Of a stretch of 6,301 nt of DNA, positions 1 to 6,263 are shown one piece after another; within the stretch, counting starts at the first letter, position 1; every line of letters begins with the position of its first letter. The stretch is from an uncultured Rhodospirillaceae bacterium (GTDB lineage: Bacteria; Pseudomonadota; Alphaproteobacteria; MPNO01). The translations under genes were made by a program, and so were the position numbers. The DNA is taken from the NCBI GenBank assembly GCA_937916005.1, contig CALGIA010000159.1:1-6301 (forward strand). The letters run 5' to 3'. The notes beneath the pieces are model-generated. The model saw nothing but the letters and a program-made list of their open reading frames with translations, searched no databases and had not been told where the DNA came from.

Positions 1-101
1 CGCTACCTGCCTTTTCAATCTTCGGATATTCATGCTAGGGTCCTGCGGAATTCATCGAACCGTACCAAAATACGTTAATAATATTCCAATGGGAGACTAG
101 A
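1..101 (+). promoter_or_regulatory. Leader region upstream of the TRAP operon
   Basis: No gene is recognised in these bases. The only clear element is the ribosome binding site GGGAG at 91-95, six bases before the ATG at 102. An AT-rich stretch (75-85, TTAATAATATT) could hold a -10 box, but no good -35 partner is visible. A start from it would lie almost on the ribosome site, so the main promoter may be further upstream. A small inverted repeat CGTA-N6-TACG (61-74) could be an operator half-site pair, as GTA/TAC symmetry is common for GntR-type regulators. With four-base arms it may equally be chance. Confidence 0.3.
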
Positions 102-1094
102 ATGTCGAAATTCACCACCACTCTGAAACTCGCGACCGTGGCGGCGATAGCGTCCGCGATCAGCGTTCAGGCCAGTGCGGCCATGGAGCTCAAGGCGGTC
201 ACCGGCCTGCAGCAAACCAATACGCTGGCGATAAGCTTTCTGATCCACTTCAAGGACGCCGTGAATGCGCGCGGCAAGGGCGTGGTTTCAGTCAATTATC
301 TTGGTGGTCAAAACATCGTGCCGCCGCGCAAGGCCGCCAAGGCCCTGAAACGTGGCCAGTTTGATATGCTCCACAGCCCGACCGCCTACTATATCGGCCT
401 GGTCCCCGAAGGATACGCCATGACGGCGGCGAACGTGACGCCCGCTGAGGTTCGGGCCAATGGCGGCTGGAAAATTCTCGAGGAAGTCTTCGAGAAAAAG
501 GCCGGCTCCCATCTTATCGCCTGGGGTGAATCCGGGAGCCAGTACAACATGTATCTGATGTTCGATCCCAAGCTCGACAAGGACGGCGTGCCCGATCTTG
601 CCGGCGTGAACATGCGCGCCACGGGAACCTACCGTCCGTTGTTCAAGGCGTTGGGTGCGTCGACCATCAACATGAAATCCAGCGAAATCTATACAGGTCT
701 TCAGCGTGGCGTGGTTAAGGGCTTCGGTTGGCCCAATGTGGCGATCGTACCGCTGGGGCTGCACAAGATCGTCAAATACCGGATCAGCCCGCCCTTCTAC
801 CATTCCAATAACGTTGTGACGATGAACCTGGATTCCTGGGCCAAACTGTCCCGCGAGGCGAAAAGCCTGATCAACAGCGTTGCCCTCGAATATGAAAAAA
901 ACTCGGCCGCCTTTATGGAAGAGCAGCGTTTGGAGGAAGAAAAGATCGTTCTCGCCTCGGGGGTCAAGGATATCAAGCTGACCGGCGGCGCCGCGAAGAA
1001 ATATCTTTCCATCGCGTATTCCGAAATCTGGAAACAGTTGAAGAAGCGTTCGGAATATTCCGACAAACTGCACGCCAAGTTCTATCGGCCGTAA
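102..1094 (+). CDS. dctP: TRAP transporter solute-binding protein, DctP type
   Basis: This is the periplasmic receptor of a tripartite ATP-independent transporter. It captures an organic acid or similar anionic solute and delivers it to the membrane subunits encoded next. The 330 residues match the family length. Residues 1-26 form a signal peptide, with K3 and K9 in the n-region, an alanine-rich core and probable cleavage after Q-A-S-A. The mature protein shows the family signature around residues 171-205. This comprises the Arg of MRATG (R172), which in known members pairs with the substrate carboxylate, then LGAS (184-187) and the S-E-I-Y-x-G-L-Q-R-G-V-V segment. The aspartate usually following GVV is lysine here (K206). 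The ATG is supported by GGGAG six bases upstream. The membrane genes follow after 35 bases. The substrate is not predictable; a C4-dicarboxylate label would be only generic. Confidence 0.95.
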   Translation: MSKFTTTLKLATVAAIASAISVQASAAMELKAVTGLQQTNTLAISFLIHFKDAVNARGKGVVSVNYLGGQNIVPPRKAAKALKRGQFDMLHSPTAYYIGLVPEGYAMTAANVTPAEVRANGGWKILEEVFEKKAGSHLIAWGESGSQYNMYLMFDPKLDKDGVPDLAGVNMRATGTYRPLFKALGASTINMKSSEIYTGLQRGVVKGFGWPNVAIVPLGLHKIVKYRISPPFYHSNNVVTMNLDSWAKLSREAKSLINSVALEYEKNSAAFMEEQRLEEEKIVLASGVKDIKLTGGAAKKYLSIAYSEIWKQLKKRSEYSDKLHAKFYRP

Positions 1095-1095
1095 G

Positions 1096-1117
1096 CCGGC
1101 AAATCGCCTAAGGCCGG
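1096..1117 (+). promoter_or_regulatory. Intercistronic hairpin between dctP and dctQ
   Basis: CCGGC (1096-1100) can pair with GCCGG (1113-1117) around a 12-base loop. An alternative pairing uses CGGCC (1086-1090) with GGCCG (1112-1116). No T-tract follows, so it is not a standard terminator. The downstream arm runs into the GGGG that probably serves as ribosome site for dctQ. Such hairpins often lie after binding-protein genes and can stabilise the upstream message or lower translation downstream. The structure is seen; its role is inferred. Confidence 0.35.
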
Positions 1118-1129
1118 GGTAGTATAGAA

Positions 1130-1645
1130 TTGCTTGCGCTGGACAAGGCTCTTGAACAGGTGACGACGGCGTTGGCATATTTCGCCTGCGCCATCGTCGC
1201 CTGTGTATTTGTGATGATCGTCACCGATGTATCGATGCGGTCGATGGGGATCTCTCCGCCGCCTTTTACCCTGTCGGTGGTTGAGTATTCCCTGCTTTAC
1301 TTCGCCATGTGCTGCGCGCCTTACCTGGTACGGCACAAGGGTCATGTGACCATCGAAGCCCTGGTTTCGGTGTTGCCCGTTGTCATTCGCGTGATCCTGG
1401 CGAAGATTGTCTATTTTGCCTGTGTTTGCGTGGCATTGCTGTTTGCTTATTACTCACTGGAATTGTTTCTGGAAGCCTGGGAGTCGCAGGAACCCGATGT
1501 CCGTGGCATCGATATGCCGTACTGGACGCTGTTTTTGCCCATGCCACTTTGTTTTCTTCTGGTCGCGTTGGAGTTCGTCCGCTATCTGATCGGGATCGAT
1601 TCCTATTACAGCTACGACCTCGGTGAAGTTAAGGATAGCGTCTGA
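1130..1645 (+). CDS. dctQ: TRAP transporter small permease, DctQ type
   Basis: This is the four-helix inner-membrane subunit that pairs with the large permease in ion-driven solute uptake. The 171 residues fit the family. Hydrophobic segments lie at about 11-35, 47-66, 83-110 and 129-153. The family motif H-K-G-H-V-T-I-E (69-76) sits after helix 2, and a P-Y-W motif (130-132) opens helix 4. The proposed start is TTG at 1130, with GGGG at 1116-1119 as ribosome site. The upstream in-frame stop is TAA at 1109-1111, so no ATG is available. A GTG at 1160 (residue 11) is the alternative, but it would remove the usual short amphipathic N-terminus (L-D-K-A-L-E). The stop is two bases before dctM, which implies translational coupling. 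Confidence 0.9.
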   Translation: MLALDKALEQVTTALAYFACAIVACVFVMIVTDVSMRSMGISPPPFTLSVVEYSLLYFAMCCAPYLVRHKGHVTIEALVSVLPVVIRVILAKIVYFACVCVALLFAYYSLELFLEAWESQEPDVRGIDMPYWTLFLPMPLCFLLVALEFVRYLIGIDSYYSYDLGEVKDSV

Positions 1646-1647
1646 CC

Positions 1648-2961
1648 ATGGAATGGTACCATGCCGGGGGACTGCTGATCGGTTCCATCGTCGCCATGAT
1701 GGCGATCGGCGTTCCCGTGGCGATCACTTTCATGATCACCAATGTTATCGGGATATTCGTCTTCTCAAACGGCTGGGACGGTCTGATCCAGATCGTCGAC
1801 AATTCGACGGATCTGATCACATCCTTCACCCTGGCCCCGATCCCCATGTTCATCCTGATGGGATCGCTGTTTTTCCATACCGGGCTGGCGATCAAGGTTT
1901 TTGACGCGCTGGACAAGTTGCTTGGGCGCCTCCCGGGCCGGCTTTGTTATCTGACGGTTATCGGCGGGTCGCTGTTTTCGACCCTGACCGGTTCCACCAT
2001 GGCCAACACGGCCATGCTGGGGTCCCTGCTGGTGCCGGAAATGCGCCGCCGGGGTTATAACGGGCGCATGTCCATGGGGCCGATTCTGGGCACTGGTGGG
2101 CTCGCCATGATCATTCCGCCATCCTCGCTCGGTGTGCTGCTCGCCAGTATCGCCAATGTGGATGTCGGCCAGTTGCTGGTCGCCGGGCTGTTGCCGGGTT
2201 TCGTGCTTGCCGGGCTATATGCCGGCATGATCACGCTGCAGCTCAAGATGAATCCGGAGAGCGCGCCGACCTATGATGTCGAGCCGACCACGTTCCAGGA
2301 AAAGATATACCAGATAGTCGTGAACATCCTGCCCATGGGGCTGGTGGTGTTCATGGTGATCGGGTTCATCGTGTTCGGCTGGGCGACGCCGTCGGAATCC
2401 GCATCTTTCGGGGTTCTGGGCGTGATCATCCTGGCGGTTGCCTTTGGCAAATTCTCCTGGTTGTCTTTTCGCGTATCCCTGATGGGCACGGTGCGGACGG
2501 CGGGAATGGTGTTCTTCATCCTGATGAATTCGACCGTGTTCAGCAAATTGCTGGCCTTGTCGGGCGCAAGCCAGGGCATGCTCGATTTCGCCATTGGTTT
2601 CGATGTGGGACCCTATGTGGTCCTGAGCATCATGTTTCTCGTCCTGCTCATCCTCGGCATGTTCATGGACCCGGTTTCCATGATGTTGATCACCGTGCCG
2701 ATCTTCTATCCGCTGGCCGCATCGCTGGGCTTCGACCTGATCTGGTTCTCCCTCATCGTATTGCTTGCGCTGGAAATGAGCCAGACCACGCCGCCCTTTG
2801 GATTGCTGTTATTTATCATGCTGGGCATGGCCCCGCGCGGCACCACCTTGATCGAGGTCGCCAGCGCGGCGGCTCCGTTCCTGCTCTGTGATCTTATCCT
2901 GGTTCTGATCCTGGTCGCTTTCCCCATGCTGGCGCTGTATATGCCCAGCTTGATGGGTTGA
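1648..2961 (+). CDS. dctM: TRAP transporter large permease, DctM type
   Basis: This is the main translocating membrane subunit, using an ion gradient (usually Na+) to move the solute handed over by the periplasmic receptor. Its 437 residues match the family, and hydrophobic segments run through the whole length. Recognisable DctM motifs are PIPMFILMG (64-72), the G-S-L-F-S-T-L-T-G-S-T segment (107-117), IPPS (156-159), ATPSESAS (246-253), the G-M-F-M-D-P-V-S segment leading to VPIFYP (337-355), and TTPPFG (380-385). The second and fifth resemble the paired re-entrant regions of this ion-transporter superfamily. The ATG lies two bases after the dctQ stop. AAGGA at 1631-1635 is the nearest ribosome site, with a rather long spacing of 12 bases, so coupling to dctQ translation is likely. 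Confidence 0.96.
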   Translation: MEWYHAGGLLIGSIVAMMAIGVPVAITFMITNVIGIFVFSNGWDGLIQIVDNSTDLITSFTLAPIPMFILMGSLFFHTGLAIKVFDALDKLLGRLPGRLCYLTVIGGSLFSTLTGSTMANTAMLGSLLVPEMRRRGYNGRMSMGPILGTGGLAMIIPPSSLGVLLASIANVDVGQLLVAGLLPGFVLAGLYAGMITLQLKMNPESAPTYDVEPTTFQEKIYQIVVNILPMGLVVFMVIGFIVFGWATPSESASFGVLGVIILAVAFGKFSWLSFRVSLMGTVRTAGMVFFILMNSTVFSKLLALSGASQGMLDFAIGFDVGPYVVLSIMFLVLLILGMFMDPVSMMLITVPIFYPLAASLGFDLIWFSLIVLLALEMSQTTPPFGLLLFIMLGMAPRGTTLIEVASAAAPFLLCDLILVLILVAFPMLALYMPSLMG

Positions 2962-3022
2962 TCGCGGGGATAAGGGGGGACTCCGTCTACTCCACATTCC
3001 ATTAGTTATAGGGGCGCGCCAC

Positions 3023-3892
3023 ATGGACCCGAGGGAACGAACACCTTATTCTGCGATTGTTGACCGGCCACCCCTGAAACTTCCCGGCGACGCGCGTATC
3101 GTTGTCTGGCCCGTCTTCAATATCGAAAACTGGGACACCTTGGGTCCCATGCCGCGCACCGTGTTGACCCCGCCGGGCGGAATCATCCACACGCCGGACA
3201 TTCCCAACTGGACATGGCAGGAATATGGCATGCGGGTGGGATTCTGGCGTATCAAGGCGGCGTTCGACAGGCTTGGCATCCTGCCAACTCTATCGATCAA
3301 CGCATCGGTCTGTGATGTCTATCCGCGCATCGCCGAGGCGGCGCGGGATTCCGGATGGGAATTCCTGCCGCATACTTATCATCAGATGCCCATGCATCTG
3401 GTCGATGATGAACGGGACACCATCCGCCGCACCATCGACAGAATTCGCGATTTCACCGGTATCGATCCGCGCGGCTGGCTCGGCCCGGGCCTGACGGAAA
3501 CTTTCGAGACCGCCGATATCCTGGTCGAAGAAGGCATTGAATATGTGACCGACTGGCTGTGGGATGATGAGCCCACCGTGCTGACCACCCGCGCCGGGCC
3601 GATCACCAATATCCCCTATTCGGTGGAACTCAACGATATCGCCATCATGCTGTTGCAGAACCATCGGTCGGCGGAATTATATGACCGCACGCTGGATCAG
3701 TTCGAACGGCTCTATGAAGAAGGCGGCGAGCGCGCCAAGATCATGGGCTTTGGCATTCACCCCTATATTTCGGGCGTGCCCCACCGCATCAAATATTTTG
3801 AACGCATGATTGAACAAATGGCGAGCCACCCCGGAGTCCTGTTCTGGTCCGGGGCGGAAATCCTCGACTGGTATCGTGCGGCGACGGCGTAA
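3023..3892 (+). CDS. PuuE-like polysaccharide deacetylase family protein (probable amide hydrolase)
   Basis: This 289-residue protein has the NodB-type (beta/alpha)-barrel pattern and resembles the PuuE branch, which contains cofactor-free allantoinase and cyclic-imide hydrolases, more than sugar deacetylases. The opening strand (residues 25-36) ends F-N-I-E-N where NodB enzymes have TFDD, so the catalytic Asp of motif 1 is changed, as in PuuE. Motif 2 is the histidine cluster H117-T-Y-H120 with H125. Motif 3 is the R-G-W-L-G-P-G region (150-156), motif 4 the D-W-L-W-D-D segment (177-182), and motif 5 G-I-H246-P-Y. No signal peptide is seen, so a cytoplasmic role is likely. The ATG follows AGGGG (3010-3014) by eight bases. 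It sits 61 bases after dctM, suggesting it acts on the imported solute. The substrate is unknown. Confidence 0.88.
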   Translation: MDPRERTPYSAIVDRPPLKLPGDARIVVWPVFNIENWDTLGPMPRTVLTPPGGIIHTPDIPNWTWQEYGMRVGFWRIKAAFDRLGILPTLSINASVCDVYPRIAEAARDSGWEFLPHTYHQMPMHLVDDERDTIRRTIDRIRDFTGIDPRGWLGPGLTETFETADILVEEGIEYVTDWLWDDEPTVLTTRAGPITNIPYSVELNDIAIMLLQNHRSAELYDRTLDQFERLYEEGGERAKIMGFGIHPYISGVPHRIKYFERMIEQMASHPGVLFWSGAEILDWYRAATA

Positions 3893-3908
3893 CCCGCCGC
3901 CGCGTTTT
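3878..3908 (+). terminator. Rho-independent terminator of the TRAP operon
   Basis: GCGGCGACGG (3878-3887) pairs with CCGCCGCCGC (3894-3903) around the six-base loop CGTAAC, with one A-C mismatch in ten positions, and TTTT follows at 3905-3908. The hairpin overlaps the last codons and stop (3890-3892) of the deacetylase-like gene. On the minus strand no T-tract follows the hairpin, so it should stop only plus-strand transcripts. The short T-run makes its strength uncertain. Confidence 0.6.
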
Positions 3909-3910
3909 CC

Positions 3911-4903
3911 TTACATCCCGATCAGCTTGCGCGCATTGCCGCCCAGGATCATTGCCTGGGCCTTGTCGTCGATCTTGGCGTGGTTGGTGACGATTTCGAC
4001 CGGGCGTTCATAGCCCATGTCGAAGCAGTAATCCGACCCCAGCATCACCCGGTCCGCCCCGGCGATGGAAATCAGATATTCCAGCGCGTCGTCCGAATGG
4101 GCCACGGTGTCGTAATGGAAGCGGCGGATATACTCGAACGGGCTTTTTTCCATGTGCTTCATCTCGGCGCGGACATTGCTGCCATGGGCGAGCCGCCCGA
4201 CGATATAGGGGAACACGCCGCCCGCATGGGGCAGGCACACATCCATGCCCGGAAATTTGTCGAGCGTGCCGGAAAAAATCAGATGGGCCGCGGCAACGCC
4301 CGATTCAAACGGGTTGCCGAGCAGGTTCGTAAGATAATATTTGGCGAGCCTCTGCGGCTCCACCACGGTGACCGGATGCAGGAACAGATTGAGCCCCAAA
4401 TCCTCGATCACCTCATAGACCGGCCAGAATTCCTCATCGCCCAGTTCCTTGTCGCGGATACAGGTTGACGAATAAACCCCGCGAATTCCGGGAATTTTCG
4501 CCGCCCGCTGCAATTCCTTGATGGCGAGTTCCGGCTTGTGCCAGGGCAGAGTGGCGAGCCCGACCAGCCGGTCCGGATATTTGGCGTGGGACTCGCCGAT
4601 GGCGTCGTTGAAGGATTCCGACAGTTTCAGCGCCAGGGTGTCGTCGGCCCAGGCCACCATGGGCGTGGTCAGCGACAGGGCATGTACCTCGACGCCGATT
4701 TCATCCATTTCGGCGACACGCAGATCGATATCGGTGAATTTATGCGCCAGCGGCGGCATTTTGACGGCGCCCACATGGATCGACGGGCCGGTCGGCGTGA
4801 AGTCACATCCCGCGTCGAACGCCGCGCCTTCGGCCGCGATCAGCTTCAGATAGGCCTCGGGGAAATAATGGGCGTGGATGTCGATCGCGGAATGGCTATG
4901 CAT
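3911..4903 (-). CDS. ACMSD-like amidohydrolase family 2 protein, probable metal-dependent decarboxylase
   Basis: This 330-residue TIM-barrel protein belongs to the amidohydrolase_2 group, which includes 2-amino-3-carboxymuconate-6-semialdehyde decarboxylase (ACMSD), gamma-resorcylate decarboxylase and 5-carboxyvanillate decarboxylase. All expected metal and catalytic positions are present. They are D8-I-H10-A-H12 after strand 1, H176 in LFLHP, H226 in LPHAGG, and D291 in MLGSDY. Family knowledge makes it a zinc-type enzyme decarboxylating a small unsaturated or aromatic acid, or less likely a hydratase or hydrolase. The arginine that binds substrate in bacterial ACMSD appears to be proline here (around P50), arguing against ACMS itself. 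No signal peptide is seen. The ATG is fixed by an excellent GGGAGGAA (4911-4918) seven bases upstream. It lies 48 bases after znuA, probably in the same transcript. Confidence 0.88.
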   Translation of the reverse strand: MHSHSAIDIHAHYFPEAYLKLIAAEGAAFDAGCDFTPTGPSIHVGAVKMPPLAHKFTDIDLRVAEMDEIGVEVHALSLTTPMVAWADDTLALKLSESFNDAIGESHAKYPDRLVGLATLPWHKPELAIKELQRAAKIPGIRGVYSSTCIRDKELGDEEFWPVYEVIEDLGLNLFLHPVTVVEPQRLAKYYLTNLLGNPFESGVAAAHLIFSGTLDKFPGMDVCLPHAGGVFPYIVGRLAHGSNVRAEMKHMEKSPFEYIRRFHYDTVAHSDDALEYLISIAGADRVMLGSDYCFDMGYERPVEIVTNHAKIDDKAQAMILGGNARKLIGM

Positions 4904-4951
4904 GTGGTGGTTCCTCCCGGAATTGGACTATGGAATTTGATTTAGTCGATC

Positions 4952-5875
4952 TTACCTGCCCGCGAGACAGGCGCGCAATGATGTGGCGAGTCCGCGCATC
5001 ATTTTAAACCAGGACTCCGGTCCGGGCGGGATGCCGTCGCCCAGCGGGTCCAATGCGGCGATGCGAGTGTTCGCGCCTCGGGTCAGCGCATGGGCCAGGG
5101 CGGGGCTGAACTGGGGTTCGGTAAAGACGCATCTGGCCCCTTTGGCGCGGATGATGTCGCGGATCTGCTGCAACCGCCGCGCACCCGGAATCCGTTCCGG
5201 CGACAAGGTGATCGCGGCCACATGGGTAAGCCCATAGCGCCGCTCGAAATATTGATACCCGTCGTGGAACACGATATAGGGCGCGCCTCGAACCGGCGCG
5301 AGGATGCTGGCGACAGCCGCATCGAGCCGGTCGATCCGGGCCAGGATTTTTTTGGAATTGGCGCTGTAGCGAGATCCGTTATCCGGATCGGCGCGCGCAA
5401 GAACCGCCGTGACATAGCTGACGATCCGGCGTGCATTCTCGGGGTCGAGCCAGATATGCGGGTCGGTTTCCTGGTCGTCGTGGCCACCGTGCCCACCGTG
5501 CCCGTCATGGCCGGAATGCTGGATGAGCGACAAGTGCGCATCACCCATCAGCGTGATCACCCGGGCGCGATGCGCAATATTGGCCAGCGGCTTGGTGAGA
5601 AAGCTTTCCAGCGCCGGCCCGACCCGGATGACCAGATCGGCGCGGGCGAGCTTGCGCGCGTCGGACGGTCTCAGGCTATAGGAATGGGGCGTCGCGCCAG
5701 CCGGCAACAGCAGGGCCGGTTCGCCCACGCCTTCCATGATGCCGGCGACCAGGGAATGGATCGGCTTTACCGTCACCAGAACGGACGGCGCGGCCAGGGC
5801 CGGCAGGCACAGGAGCAGCGTAAAGCAGAGGACGGAATTTCCGCCCGCGACTAGTCGTTGGGTTCGGTTTGCCAG
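4952..5875 (-). CDS. znuA: Periplasmic zinc-binding protein of an ABC transporter (ZnuA type)
   Basis: This is a metal receptor that captures Zn2+ in the periplasm for an ABC importer. Counting from GTG 5776, it shows H31 in TPHSYSLRPSD, H107 in DPHIWLDP, H171 in VFHDGY and D243 in LDPLG, the usual ZnuA landmarks. A charged loop with histidine every third residue (H87 to H99) lies before H107. The first strand (V-L-V-T-V-K-P-I-H-S-L-V) begins before GTG 5776, and a signal peptide lies in frame just upstream: a leucine-rich core ending L-P-A-L-A, then A-P. The GTG is therefore probably not the true start. The in-frame open stretch (back to TGA at 5972-5974) has no ATG, GTG or TTG above 5776. 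CTG at 5875, preceded by GGCGG, would give 307 residues and an n-region with two arginines. It overlaps the VOC gene by 25 bases. No znuB or znuC is nearby. Confidence 0.85.
   Translation of the reverse strand: MANRTQRLVAGGNSVLCFTLLLCLPALAAPSVLVTVKPIHSLVAGIMEGVGEPALLLPAGATPHSYSLRPSDARKLARADLVIRVGPALESFLTKPLANIAHRARVITLMGDAHLSLIQHSGHDGHGGHGGHDDQETDPHIWLDPENARRIVSYVTAVLARADPDNGSRYSANSKKILARIDRLDAAVASILAPVRGAPYIVFHDGYQYFERRYGLTHVAAITLSPERIPGARRLQQIRDIIRAKGARCVFTEPQFSPALAHALTRGANTRIAALDPLGDGIPPGPESWFKMMRGLATSLRACLAGR
5480..5518 (-). repeat. 9-base tandem repeat encoding the His-rich loop of ZnuA
   Basis: On the plus strand, nine-base units at 5481-5489, 5490-5498, 5499-5507 and 5508-5516 are variants of TGGCCACCG. 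On the coding strand the region encodes five histidines spaced every three residues, mostly with Gly and Asp between them. Such loops in zinc receptors are thought to gather or sense zinc. The repeat suggests growth by slippage, so its length may vary among strains. Confidence 0.6.
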
Positions 5876-6252
5876 GGATGTTCCGCCACGTCGATTACAA
5901 TGCCGTTGGGGTCCTTGTACTTGACCTCGGCCTGAAGCCCTTCGATGCCATCGGGCAGGGTGGTGAAATATTCACCGCCATTCTCTTTGATCAGCTTGGC
6001 GGTTTCGTCATGGTCATCGACGACGAACCCCACATGGTGCAGCCCGGCCCAGTCGGGGTCGCCCTTGCCGCCGATGGTCCCTTCGGGAAAATTCAGCAAG
6101 GCCAGGTTGATGACCCCGTCGGACATCATCTGGGCATTGCCATAGGGCGTGTCGCCACGGACGACCCGCTTCATGCCGAAGACTTTCTCATAGAATAGCG
6201 CCGCTTTTTCAAGGTCGGGCACCTGCATGGCGATATGGCGTAATTTGGCCAT
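5851..6252 (-). CDS. VOC superfamily (glyoxalase/dioxygenase fold) protein
   Basis: A 133-residue single-chain protein with two paired beta-alpha-beta-beta-beta halves: LRHIAMQVPDLEKA opens the first and GLHHVGFVVDDHDE the second. It ends with the typical D-P-N-G-I-V-I-D-V-A-E strand. Metal positions by analogy with glyoxalase I are H6, N49, H73 and D121. The first glutamate is replaced by Asn and the last by Asp, so it is probably not glyoxalase I. Two His plus one acid could still bind Fe or Mn as in extradiol-type members. The ATG at 6252 is preferred over the adjacent in-frame TTG (6255) because AAGGAG (6260-6265) is seven bases from the ATG but only four from the TTG. It is the first complete gene of the minus-strand cluster and overlaps the proposed znuA start. 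The substrate is unknown. Confidence 0.9.
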   Translation of the reverse strand: MAKLRHIAMQVPDLEKAALFYEKVFGMKRVVRGDTPYGNAQMMSDGVINLALLNFPEGTIGGKGDPDWAGLHHVGFVVDDHDETAKLIKENGGEYFTTLPDGIEGLQAEVKYKDPNGIVIDVAEHPWQTEPND

Positions 6253-6263
6253 CAAACCTCTCC

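Noticed and set aside
28..55. Direct repeat ATTCAT, copies 22 bases apart, upstream of dctP
   Set aside because: The spacing is near two helical turns, but six-base repeats are common by chance and no known regulator site was recognised.
1..78. Possible 3' end of a gene before dctP (open frame to TAA at 76-78)
   Set aside because: The translated residues show no protein-like pattern and the stretch is AT-richer than the genes; more likely a non-coding leader.
288..1178. Long minus-strand open frame (296 codons) opposite dctP
   Set aside because: It mirrors the codon bias of the well-supported dctP gene, has no family features or ribosome site, and would overlap a clear TRAP receptor entirely.
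3013..3020. Eight-base palindrome GGCGCGCC before the deacetylase-like gene
   Set aside because: It is a single short palindrome expected by chance in GC-rich DNA, and it overlaps the spacer after the ribosome site.
3980..4468. Plus-strand open frame opposite the amidohydrolase
   Set aside because: It is a shadow of the well-supported minus-strand gene, with no ribosome site and no recognisable fold.
4919..4940. Repeated GGAATT in the gap between znuA and the amidohydrolase
   Set aside because: Two six-base copies in a 48-base spacer with no symmetry or known operator pattern; probably chance.
5090..5854. Long plus-strand open frame (254 codons) opposite znuA
   Set aside because: It is an antisense shadow of the GC-rich znuA gene. 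Its protein is rich in Arg, Gly, Asp and Gln with no recognisable domain, whereas the minus strand carries all ZnuA motifs.
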